Shown here piece after piece: positions 11,667 to 25,400 of a DNA stretch of 64,000 nucleotides. The first letter of the stretch is position 1. Each line of letters starts with the position of its first letter. This stretch comes from Labia minor (lineage: Eukaryota > Arthropoda > Insecta > Dermaptera > Spongiphoridae). The stretch lies in contig OY720344.1 in assembly GCA_963082975.1 (NCBI GenBank), positions 1,488,001-1,552,000 of the forward strand. The letters run 5' to 3'. The translations under genes and the position numbers were made by a program. The notes beneath the pieces were generated by a model. That model saw only the letters and a program-made list of their open reading frames with translations. It did not search any database and was not told where the DNA came from.

Positions 11667-14600
11667 CATAATTATTTTTTTCAGCAAACTGATTATTATT
11701 ACAAAAATATTAAAAATACGATGTGTATGAATATATATATATATGTCTGTCTGTCTGTCTGTCTGTGTGTGTGTCTGTCAAATACTCAAAAACTACCCGT
11801 CCGATTGCGATGAAACTTTCAGGGATTGTTGTGGGCGTCCCAGGGAAGGTTTTAGTGTAGTTAAATCCAAAATTAATTTATCCAAAATTAATTTAAATAG
11901 TAATATTTTGGTAAAAGTCTATTTATGGTTACTATGGTTACATTGAAAAATTTACAATAAATAAATAAAAATAATTGGAAATCTTTTCAACTTATTATTT
12001 TGATAAATTTTATTCTTCTTCTTCTTCTTCTTCTATTATAGGCCTAAGGCCTGTTCTTCTTCACTATCCTCAGGTCTTTTTTGGGAAGAGTACGCCCAGC
12101 AGTCAGCCCATTTTTTCGGTGGCTTGGTCTCTTGTGTTGCTGGCCTTCCATCCCGGGCTATATTTTCTCAAGAGCCCTTCCGCGTTGGCTAAATTTTATT
12201 AATATTTTTAATTTTTTTTAACCTGCCAAAAATAACATACCCATAATAATAGTTGTAATAAAAATAAAAATATAAATCACAATGTAAGTAAAATATTGAA
12301 TCGTTTTATTTATATTGTTTCAATTATTGTTTGAATATTTATTAAATTTATATATAGACTAGCTGATCAGAGCGCCTTCCAGGCGCTCTTCACACCTAGA
12401 CGGGGGCTCCGCCCCCTGTACCCCCGAGTGTAGTATTTGGTTGAAAGTCTGTATGTAAAAGGTTTTCATCCATTTTGTTTCAATCAGTATAAGTAGATAA
12501 GACATATATTTGTTTTCTTAGAAAATATATATTTTAATTTAATCAGTAAATTAATTATATATTATTATTGTATATGTTATATTTATCTAACTCTGTGTCT
12601 ATACAGTTTTCGAAAGTTCTTAGCCGCAGCATCCACTTTTCTCTAAGAGTCCCTATCCTGAGCTACAACCAAATCCTACGCTGTCCCATCTCTCCCATGT
12701 CCCTTCCTTCATTGTCCACCCACCTTTATCTTTGGTCTTCCACCGGATGTTTCCCAATATTTGCATGTGTGTCTGCATACATATCTACGTATATGATAAC
12801 TGAACACTTAATAATAATAATAATAATGTATTAAATGAATATAATTGAAATGTTAGTTTTAATTGCACTTTTTTTTTGGTTTTTATTTTTATTTATTTTT
12901 ATTGGAATTATTACAAATAATAATATACCGTTTAATACGTGAAAATAATAATAATAATAATAATAATTTATTAAATTAATATAATTGAAATTTTAATTTT
13001 TATTTTTATTTTTTACCGACCGACGATAGTAAGGGAGGTATTGTTTTCACACCAAATTTCACATGTGGAGATTTTTACATATCTCCACGAATATTTCTTA
13101 ATTTAAAATTATATGAAGTCACCCAGCCATTCATGACGTCACAGCCTGGTCTTACATATGTATTACAAATAAAATAAAATTAAAAATATTTATGTTATGT
13201 CCATATCTGTTTTTTATTACATTAATAGATATATTAAAATTATTTGAAATTGTTTCTGTAGCTGGAAATTAATTTACTTCAAACCGTCGGTCGGTTCGGA
13301 CCTGGCCACAGATCAACTTATTTTGTTAATAATTTATTTTTATTTTTATTTTTTTTGTTAATAATTATTACATTTTTATTTGTTCGAAAATTATTTCTAC
13401 TCAGTGGCGTACCTAGAACTTTTGCCGCCCGGGGCGATCTCCAGTTTGCCGCCCTTTTTATTATAAGTCAATCAAATAGTGGTATTTATAAATTAATGCA
13501 CATAAATAAATTATTAAGTTATTTAATCAATATTAATTAATACACAGAGTAAATTTTTTTACACATATTTGTATGTACTCGTAAACATATTAATATAATA
13601 TTTACTCTTCTAGCTTTCATACTAGAAAAATCGTGTATAATGCTCTCAAAATTTATATTTATATTTTTTCCGCCGCCCCTGCTTTTCAAAAATCGGTGAT
13701 TTAAAAAAATATTGGTATATCACTTCAAAGTAATCATATAAACTTTTCAAAAGAAATGACATTTATAAACTGATATCAAAAAGGAAAAATTGCTGAACAA
13801 AATCGTAAAGATGCGTTTACGAATTCAACGAATTTTAATGAATACAATAAAATAAAATTATTATCCTGTTTTTGGAATTAGAATTCAAAATTTACACTAA
13901 AATGCATTTATATACACCGAGGAATAATATTCGAAATAATATAGTTAATCATAATTTATATAAATCAAATAGTAAACTTATAGTAATCATAATAATCATT
14001 TATTATTCAAGAAAGATAAAAAATAAATATGAAATGAATAAGTTACTTTTTACAACTATAACTAAATATAAAAAATGCCGCCCCAAGATAAGTGCCGCCC
14101 GGTGCGGACCGCACCCCCCCAGGTACGCCACAGTTTCTACTTTATTAATTGTTAATAGTTATTACATTTTAATTAACAGTTTTCGGAATAAGTATATTCT
14201 CTTATTTTATAGAGATTATTATTTTACATATATATGAATATAATATAAATATTTTTAATTTTATTTTAAGAATAGATATATATCTAAAAGGAGGTAACTG
14301 TGACGTCACATATATACATTTAAATTAAAAACAACTAATGAAGATGATTTTTTCCAGATATGTGATCAATAAAACTAAATAACTTAAGAGTATAACTAAT
14401 GGTTTTCAATTTATAAAATCTAATTTAACACACAATAATTCCGTCTCATTATTGTATTGTAATACAAAGTTAGAAATATTAAGTTTAAAAAAAATTTAAA
14501 ATATTTGAATTTTGAAAATTATATGTAGCGCCATCTGTCGATAGTTTTGTGACACTACAGACTTTTAGCAATATATTACTAATTAAATTAATTTTGGATT

Positions 14601-16394
14601 TAACTACACTAAAACCTTTCTTGGTATGCCCACAACAATCCCTGAAAGTTTCACCGTAATCGGACGGGTAGTTTTTGAGTCTATAAGAGACAGACAGACA
14701 GACACACAGACACACAGACATTGCCTTTTATATATATAGATTAATTTACATGTTTAAATGTATATTTAATAAATTTATTTATTGATTCTTTTAATATTAA
14801 TAATTCCAATTACTTTCTTGAAATTTTTTTTTATTTAAAAGCATATTCAGCATATCTCGCAAATTTGAATTGGATTAAATAACATATATTAATTTAAATT
14901 AAATTAAATTAATTCAATTATAAATTAAAATTAATAAATAATATTTATTAAACCAGGGAAAGTTTGGCTCTCTTTTGATGGCACCACGTCACGTGTTGGC
15001 GCGTGAGATTTCCAGTGTTAAAAAATTAATTCTGGTACTTTCAGCAATTCAATTTTCGATGTTGAGATTTTGATGTTTTTGATGTTATAAATAATATTTA
15101 TTAAATTATAATTTAATTAATTTAATTTAATTTAAATTAATAAATATTATTTAATCAAATTCAAATTTGCGAGATAGTCGAGTGGATAGTGGAGTGTTTG
15201 GCTCTTTGTTGATGGCACCACGTCACGTGTTGGCGCGTGAGATTTCCAGTGTTAAAAAATTAATTCTGGTACTTTCAGCGATTCTATCAGGCTGAAATTC
15301 TATATATAGCAGTTTTATACAATTATTAATCATGTGAAAAATTATCAAACATATATCTTTATTTTTACGGTCACACACACACACACACACACACACATAT
15401 TTAAAAATTAATTTATTAAAATATATATTATATAATATATTATATATAGTATATAATTTAATATATATATATATATATATATATATTCTGAAATTAATTT
15501 TAAATTATATAAATATATTAGAAATTAATTTAATATAATTTAACACATAATAATATATTAAAATATTTTATTTTATATATACATAATTTAGTAATACTGA
15601 TTATTAATGTAAATATAAATAATAATATTTAATATGGCAAATATGTACAATTTTGTAAAGAATGTATCAGAAGTTTAGTGACTAACATTCTGGCGTATTG
15701 CGCATGCGTATATCGGTGGGTCGGTCGGTCGGTCGGTCGTTTTGGAATCTCACGCGAAATCTATATTTTTTCCCCATCCCGCAAAAGTGCTCAACGCCGC
15801 TAAAGAAGTTTTCACTTCAAAAATATTCATGCACTTAGAAAAACATACCTAATAACCCCAAGTTCCATTCATTTTAATCAGATTGATGCAATGATGCAAC
15901 ATTTAATAATTGTAATAAATAATTAAAGAATTGTATATCAGCTCGGTGTCTCAAGTATTAATATTACCAGCCAAACCCAATATAATAATGAATTATTTTT
16001 TTTTAACTTAATTACCGAGCCGAGGCTCGGGGTCCCGGTACTAATATTTATTAAAACAGAGCGTGTTGATGGCACCACGTCACATGTTGGCGCGTGATTT
16101 GCAGTGTTAAAATATTAATTCCGGTACTTTCAGCGATTCAATCAAGCTGAAATTCTATATCAATAGCAGTTTTATACAATTTTTAATCATGGGAACAACT
16201 ATCAAACATTCCGTGTATCTTTATTTTTACGGTCACTTTAGAGGGAAAAAATATCAAAACCTGGTAGGTAATGAATGACCCTCTTTCGAATGAGCTACAT
16301 TTCTCAAAAGTTGATAGAAAACTACAAATTTTGAATAATGCTCATGTACCAAATTTCATCATTCTAGCTCAAACCGTTTTTGCGTAATCTTGGT

Positions 16395-16450
<56 letters not shown>

Positions 16451-19400
16451 CAGACATTTTTCTCAACCTTAGTGAAAATGATTCAGGAACCTTGAAAACG
16501 TATAAAAACATCAATATCTCGACATCGAAAATTTTCGTGATCGCAATACTATCTCTCTGACGAGATAGTAAAAATGGAATCAAAATTAGAAATATCTAGG
16601 AGAAAAATATACTACAATTACAATACTAAAACCAAAATAAAAATTTTAAAGAATTTGATAATTGCTTGTCTAGAAAAACTTTAATAATTAGATAATATTG
16701 GAGTTAATTATTTAAATAATTCAAACCTTACATTAGAAATTAAAGAAGTTAAGTCAAGTGAAATTGGAATATAAATTTTAAATTAGCAAAGTTTAGCAAT
16801 TATGATAGACGACAATATTAAACTAATATTAAAGACATCTTGCCTCACTTATACTGATATACATTAAAATTGATTCTAAAATATAAATAAGATAATGCAA
16901 GAAATCAATAAATAAAAATAAGTTATATAATTAAGTAATAGTACTTAATAAAATATAATTGAAATAAAAAATGATTTTAAAATTGTATATTATATATTAG
17001 AAGGGAACCTGTATTTTATATATTAAAATAATCTGAACGATACTGAATTGGGATAACATATGCTCCCTCATCCGCCCTATTCGTCGGATTTAGCCCCGAG
17101 TGACTATTTCCGGTTTCCAAAATTGAAAAAATGGCTCCGCGGACTCCAACGATGAAATCATCTCACAAACAAATTACCTATTTTCATGTCCTTCACTGCT
17201 GTACTTGCCTCACACGCGGACCCAACAACTGCGTCTGCGATTCTCCAACAAAATCTAAATCCAATTAAATTGTGGCTTCACAAATGGAGAATCGTAGCTA
17301 ATGAAGAAAAGTCAGCACACGTGACATTTACACTAAATAAAGCGACCTGCCCGGCTGTTGAACTCGACAAAAAAATCCCAATTAAAAACTTGGGTATGCA
17401 CTTAGACAGAAGACTGACTTGGGAAATTCACATACGGACAAAAAAAAAAAAACAATTACAATTAAAACTACACAAACTATATTGGCTGATAGGACGCAAA
17501 TCTAAAATGACTTTAGACAACTAACAAACTATTGGTATACAATATGCTGATCAAACCAATATGGACATATGGTATTCAATTATGGGGAACAACGAGCAAT
17601 ACTAACATGTCCATAATACAGAAATTCCAAAACAAGACACTGAGGGCAATGGTCAACGCTCCATGGTACATATCTAATAAGATAATCCATGGAGATCTCA
17701 ATGTGAGAACTGTGGCGGAGGAGGTGCAGTTAACACGTTAGCATACGCTACCTCAACAGACTACAAAAACCATGTTAATGACAAAGCGAGACAACTTACT
17801 GACACACAAGGACTAACCAGAAGAGTAAAGTAAAAGACTTAGACCTAACGACTTGATACACGACAGACTCAATTCTCCTTCGACTAATGGGCCGACGGAT
17901 TGATCCAAGTGAATCGCTCCATCTTCTCTACTTGTCCTCATAATATCCTCAACACCTATTTTCCTTTCTTAATCCTGTCTTGTCCTATCCCCCTCCCATT
18001 AATATCTTTCTTTCTTTCTTTCTTGATCCTCCCCTCATAATACCCCTCTATTTCTTATTGTATATATTTTATGTATATATTGAGTTTTAACCTGTAAATG
18101 TTCTTCTATTGCCTCAAATAAGGCAGATGTGGAATTAATGTATCTAATTGGAAGTTAAATAAAAAAAAAAAAAATAAGCCCTGCATAAATAATAATAATA
18201 AAAGTAACATGTGCAGCATCGTACACGTGGCGGAAGTGAAACTTCTTACAATCTAGAGAATAAGATAAATTTTAGTTGAGAGTGTGAGTGAGAGAGAAAT
18301 AGAGAAAAATAAAGGGATCATTTCGAAAGACATATAACAGTATAAAATTTTCGTAACAAATATTCGCTTTATTATTATTATTATCTACTCTATCATCATA
18401 TCTACATTGCCTGTACTATTGTCGGTTGGTGCTTCAATTGGTAATACTGATATTAATGGCTTGTGATAACTAAAATAAGATATATATGTTCGTGATTCGA
18501 TATTTTCTATATAACGTGTAAAAACAGCATCTATTGTAGTTCCAGATTTTGTTGTTGATTCCTTGGGATCTCGTTATTTATAAGCAGACCAAATGTTTCT
18601 CGAAGAAAGTTGACGTCTGACGCGTACATCTACAACGCGCGCATGCGTACCAATCTATATCTATCCTGTTCTATCGCTGGGTACTGAGTCCATATGTCGC
18701 TCTCTCTTTCTCCGCTGTCGTGTGGCGTCTAAGGTCTAGGCGCGTCATACTATATTCTCTTCTCTGTTGCTCGTACGATGCTTCCTAAACTATTCCCCCT
18801 TCAAGGAACTTGGAACTTGGACTTTGGACCTAGCGTATGAGTGGGGATTAAAACGAAAGACCGCACAAAAGGGAGACGCAGATAGCCTAAACTGTATAGC
18901 TCTCTTTCTCATTCTCACTCGTTATATATCTTTTTTCTCTCTTGCGTTACGAAATCTCAAAACGTTACATTTCTCTCAATTCACTCTCCATTCTCGACCA
19001 AATGTCAGGACGCCGCTAAAGAAGTTTCACTTCAAAAAAAAAATTTTCATGTCCTTGACAAGTCTTATTTTTTGGAAGGAATAAAAAAAACTTTGGACGA
19101 AGTGTATAGAGATCAAAGGGGACTACGTTGAAAAATAAAATAATTTTTTTATCCAAAAACATAGGTTTCATTCAAAAAGTCACATTGACCTGCCCTCGTA
19201 CATACACATATTATCAATTTTCTACTCTTTAACTATTCGATCAATAAATATAGAATATTATTGAATATTATTATCTTTATTACAAATAAAGAAAATTATT
19301 TTTTAACATTTTATCTCGTAAAATTGCTAAATACATTATATACTTTCATATTTAAAAAAAAAAATGTGGATAGTGATGTATGTTATAAAAAGAAAAGAAA

Positions 19401-22400
19401 GTTCTGTTAATTATTTAATGATTTTAATCATTATCTAGTATTATAAAAAAACATCTTGATTTTTTTTTTTTTTTTTGCAACATTAGATAGGTGCAAAATT
19501 AAATACATACATAACACATCGTTCAATAAGTCCCGAGACTAAAAGGAGATTAGATTGATGAATAAAAATGATTTTTAAAAAAAAATGTTTTCGTTGTTAG
19601 TGTAAGTGATACAATCTTTCCAACGCCTTTCCAACATTGTTATAGATTCAAAATAGGCTTCAGTTTCGGCAATGACCTCCTCATTCGAGCCAAATTGTTT
19701 TCCCTGGAGCATATTTTTGAGATCAGCAAAGAGCCAGTAGTCGCTGGGGGCTAAATCTGGCGAATACGGGGGGGGGGGGGAAGCAAATAAAAGCCCAATT
19801 CGTTCAATTTTGACATTGTTTGCATGGACTTGAGGCATGGTGCATTGTCTCATCGCGACACCCACTTGAAAAAAACCTTTTTCATGCTCAATTTTTCATG
19901 AAGGATTGTAAATACGCTTCCAGATGATATCTGTGTTATTTCTGCAATATCAAGGACATTCACTTTGCGATTTTTCATTACAATTTTTAACATTTCACTC
20001 ACATTTCCGTGTAACGGCTACCCGAACGTTCCCCATCGTTTGTGTCCCTACGACCACGTTAAACGCGAAATTCAGCATACCAACGACAAATCGTTGTTTT
20101 GGATGGAGAGGAGTCCGGGTAATGTTTTTCAAGCCATTTCTGGGCTACTACGGTGGTTTCACCCAATAAAAAACAATGTTTTATCTCAACACGTGAAACT
20201 CCCATTTTTCCATTTTTCAAACAAATTTCAAAGTGACTTTACTCTAACATCGATAACTCTTCTGTCTGTGATCCGATCGACGTGAAATTTGTACACGTTT
20301 CATGTAGAGGTGTTCGCACTCTATGGAAACGTGGCCACTTTGGTACTACTAGCACCATCTCTGGGTTAGTCTCGGGACTTATTAAACGATGTGTTACATT
20401 AATCTATTAGAATTCTTTTTAACTTGAATAGTCCTGACAAATGATTGGCAATATAATTCATACAGAAAAATAAAAATAATCAAATAATTCTATAGAAACG
20501 GATTTATTTTATGGTATACTAGCTATTCAGACCGCCTTCGGCATTTTTCGCACGTAGTCAGAGGGCTGTGCTTCCTGGACCCCCAAAGTAATACATGATA
20601 TTTAGTTGAAAGTCTGTATGCAAAAGGTTTTCATGCTATAATATTTCTTAATCAATTTGATATTTTAATTTTAGTGCTTGTTTATTGAATATTTTTAAAT
20701 AGAATGAAATTTTAACAAAATCTAAACAAGAAAAAGACTTGATACATTTTATAAAAGTAAAGTTAACTATTTTAACCTTATAAAACTAAAGATAAACTAA
20801 AAATATATATGTAATACTGAGAAAGGATTTTCAAAGAAGAAAACAATGCTCTGGAACTAGAGTTTTTATTAATTGATAAAAATTATAAAATACATTTAAT
20901 ACATTTAAATACATTTACTTTCACATACCTAGAGAATTGAATTTCTGTTCTTTTATCAGTTTTATTTTAATATTCACAATTTTACTAAATATGAGATAAA
21001 TCTTGTTTATGTTTATTATACTCGTCACTGCCTATATGAAGTATTAACTAACAGTAAATACACTAAATACACTAACTCCATTAGATGACGCCAAATACAA
21101 TTTTACATCAACCCTCCTTATTGACTCTTTTTTTCAATCTGATAAAAAGAGTAAGGAACTAATTTATTGCTATGGAACAAATTTACCTCTCTTCGTTTTC
21201 TGTCCGTTTCTACTTCATATATTGAACTTGCAATCTTTCTCTTTATTACAAATGGTCCTTCTCTCACTCTATCCAATTTATTTCTATTTAGCTTGTTTCC
21301 ATTTGATATGTAGACCAATTCTCCTTCTTTAAATTCATAATCATATTTATTTTTGTTCATCCTCTTACTATTTCTTTTAGCACTTATCATAGCATTCATT
21401 ATTGCTTTCTGTCTGTCTATTTTTAATTCTGGATCTCTTTTTAATTCTTTGGGCACTATTTCAGATTGATTTCCATATAACAAATACATAGGCGCGAATC
21501 TTGTGCTTGAGTGAATTGTGTTGTTATACTCTTCAATACAGGAATTTGCAATCGTTGTCCACGCCTTTGACTTTCTCATCTCATCCATCCTACATCGGAT
21601 TCTGTTCACTAATGTTTGATTCAAGCGTTCATTTAGTCCGTTAGATTGTGGACTATCTACACAAGTATAAATTAGTTTAATATTCTCTTTATTTATAAAA
21701 TCTTTGAATTTATTAGAATTGAGAGCGCTGTACCTGTCCACCAATAATATTTCTATCTTATTTTTTTCTGTGATATTTTTAATTAACTTAATAAAATCTT
21801 GTGTCATTTGTCCTTTTGAAGTTAAATGCCATACATATCTAGAGAAGTGATCTACTAATATATGTAAATATTTTTTTTCGGAATTATTTCCACTAAAGCC
21901 TCCTATAGTATCCATAGACATTATGTGAAAAGGGTATTCTGCTGGTCCTAATTGAGATAATAAGCCTATTGGCCTTCTTGTTCTGGTTTTATTTTTATTG
22001 CATATCTCACAAGTCCAACAAATGTCTTTTATTAAACTATCCATATTATAAAAATAGTAATGTGGTCTTATTTTTTCAGCTATTTGTTTGATGCCTATAT
22101 GTCCATACACGTTGTGAATTTTTTTTATTAATTTTGATCCAAATTTTTCAGATATAAATATTCTTTTTCTATTATTTAGAATCTTAAAATTTATTTCACC
22201 TTCTTTTAAAATTTTCTTTGAATTTTCAATTTCCTTTTTTATTGTCTTTTGATCTTTTATTATTTCTTCTATTTGGATCATGTTATTTATTTTAATACAA
22301 TCATCTTCATTTTGAAATTCTTCCAAAACTGGATTCCTAGATAATGAATCCGCCTCTATATTATCTGTTCCTTTTTTATATATAATTTTAAAATCATATT

Positions 22401-25400
22401 GTGATAAATATAAAATCAAATCACCTAAGGCTTCATCCGTTCTTGATTTGGATTTTAAATTTATTAATGGTTTGTGATCAGAAGTTACAATAAATGATAA
22501 TCCAATCAAATAATGCTGCCAATAAACAATTGCTTCTTTAATTGCTAAGCATTCCAAGAAAATTATCTCTTTCTTTTTTTGACTTGGGGTTAGTTTTTTT
22601 GAAAAATATCCTATAGGATGTAGTAACCCATCTTCTTGTTTTTGTTTTAGGACCCCGCCAAGGCCCATTCTTGATGCGTCTGTCTCTAAAACGATATCTT
22701 TTTCATGATCGTAAATTGATAAAATTGGAGTTGAAGATAAATATTGTTTAATTTCTTGAAAACACTTTTCACATTCCTGGGACCAAATAAATTTTTCATT
22801 TTTTTTTAAAAGATTATGTAATGGAGATAATCGTTGGGTACAATGATCTATAAATTTATGATAAAAATTAATTTTTCCCAACAGTTGACGTACCATTTTT
22901 CTTGTTGTAGGTCTTTTAAACTCCTTGATTGCAATAAGGTTATCATTAATTGGGCTAATTTTACCATTCTCAATCACATGCCCTAAAAATTTTATTGAAT
23001 TTGTGGCAAAAACGCATTTTTCTAACTTCAATTTAATTCCTTCAAGTTTAATGGCTTTAAAAACTAATTTTAGATGATTTAAATGTTCACTAAATGTTTT
23101 GGAAAAAATAAGGACATCATCTATGTAATTTAAACAAAATTTTTCCAACTTGTAACGTCTCAATATACTAGAAAGCATTCTTTGAAATATCGCAGGACTA
23201 TTTTTAAAGCCAAATGGAAGAACTTTCCACTGCCAATGTCCTTTTTGGGTTATAAATGCTGTTTTCTTTCTGTCTTTCACCCTGATAGGTATGGACCAAA
23301 AAGCTGAGTTAACATCTAATGCTGTGTACCATTTACAACCACCTACGTGCACTACCAAATCCTCTATTCTAGGAAATGGTTGTGGTTCCGGAACAACTAA
23401 CTGATTTAACTCTCTGAAGTCTACACATAATCGGGTTCTTCTACCATCTTCTTTTTTAAAACATAAAGTTACTGACGAAGCGAATGGAGAATTTGATTCT
23501 TCTATTAAATCATATTTTAACAGTTGTTCTATTTGGTTATCTATCTCTTCTTGATCTTGAAATGAACACCGATAAGGTTTTTTTGCAACATATTTTTCTT
23601 CTTTTAATTTAATTTGACCTTCTCCATTACCAATTCGTCCTACATCAAATTTATGTTTAGCAAAATTTAATTTGTGATTATTTATCAATTGGGTAATACT
23701 ATTTTTCTTTTCTTCTTCAATATTTTTCAAATTTATATTATCTCCTTTCAGTTTTTCTTCTAGCCTATTTATGTCTATTATTTTATTATCAAGTTTTTGT
23801 TTTATATTCAAATTTTCATCCTGGATGAGTCTATATTTCTTTATTACATCCAGACCTAGTAATAAATCATATTTAAAATTATCATTTTTTATTACTAGCA
23901 CTTCTACTTCATCTTCTATTTCACCTATTTTTAAGCGTACAGTTGCCCGGTTATTACAAAAATCCACCCCAGTAATAGTTTTAAGCAAGCTTTCATTATT
24001 GTTTAATCTACAATTTAATAAATTTACAATTTTATTATTAATTAATGAATTAGTAGATCCATTATCATAAACTGCCGTAATCCGCTTGTTTTTATCAATT
24101 ATTATTGGAATTTTTATTAAAGAATTGGGAATGGATTTTTCCGGGCATTTTAGTTTTTTTGGTACTCACATGAAGTTTCTTCGTTACAATCTTGTTCCTC
24201 AATCTCTAAATTGTTAACTCTATTGATTGGTAAAGTTTTTTTTTTATTATTCCAGCAAAATTGAACTGGATGAAATCTATAAAAGCCTAAAGATTCACAT
24301 ATTTCACAAGGCTGTTTGTTCTTTTTATCCAATGTTTTAATTTTATTTTGATTATAATATGTATTTCTCTTGGTAGTTTCAGGAGAAATTTTTCTCTCAA
24401 AGTTCTTACTTATACTGTAGGATTCATCAATTTTTTTTATTTCCTTCATTAAGTCATCAAATGTATTTACTTTTTCTCTGTCAATTTGATTTTGTACTTC
24501 CACAGGAAGAGAGGTTACTATTTGATAAGTTCGAATTATTTCTGGTATTATTTGATCAATTCCTAATAATAAATTTTCTTTTTTTATAATGAATTCAATC
24601 AATGATCCATTCATATATTTATAATTAAAGGCCTGTCGAATTGGAGTCCAAGTTTTATTTTCAAAAACCAATATAAATGATACTTTCCATTGTTTCCAAT
24701 CATTCAAAGATAGTTTTTTTATATTGGAGGTATACCATCCTAGGGCACACCCCTCTATAAATAACTTAAGGCATTCCACTTTATCACTATCATTTTCAAC
24801 ATTAAGTCTATCACACTCTTTCTCAAAAGACTCTATCCAAGGTAAGGCATCATATTTCTGTCTATTAAATTTATCAATTAAAAATTTTTTTTCTACTTTC
24901 TGTAAATCCACTTTGTTGGTTTTGTATAATTGTTTTTCCAATTCTCGAATTCTTTCTGACAGACTTTCTTCTTTAGATACCTCATTTTTTATCTTATTCT
25001 CACTAATTTCCAGTTCTTCTAACATATGCTCTCCAATGCAAAAGTTTCCACCCTCATCCAAAAAAATTTCCTTTAGTTCTTGCTTAAATGGCACTGATAC
25101 TTTTCTATATCCATTAATTTTTGTAATTGAAGTCATGCTGTTTGTTATACTTTTTATTTTGAGCAGTGTAGGATATTTATTGATTCCTTTGATATCATTC
25201 GGTAATACATACCATGTTATTTTGTCCCAAGATAACGCTTCCAGTTCAAATACATTCTCTTCTTTCTTTATAATATGAAGGTATAATTTTTCTAATGGAC
25301 TCATTTTATTTTGGAATAGAAATTCAATTTGTAATACTGAGAAAGGATTTTCAAAGAAGAAAACAATGCTCTGGAACTAGAGTTTTTATTAATTGATAAA

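Noticed and set aside
13872-14237. 121-codon plus-strand open frame in the hAT element
   Set aside because: It runs past the element's right end into flanking DNA and is AT-biased low complexity (Ile/Asn/Lys); no transposase motif.
23771-24070. 99-codon plus-strand open frame
   Set aside because: Antisense to the protease part of pol, with low-complexity content.
24724-25278. 184-codon plus-strand open frame
   Set aside because: It lies wholly antisense to the intact gag frame; the plus-strand translation is Ser/Phe/Leu-rich, as expected from the complement of a Lys/Glu/Asn-rich gene.
25305-25329. Standard tRNA primer-binding site
   Set aside because: The sequence after the LTR does not resemble any common retroelement tRNA complement that I know.
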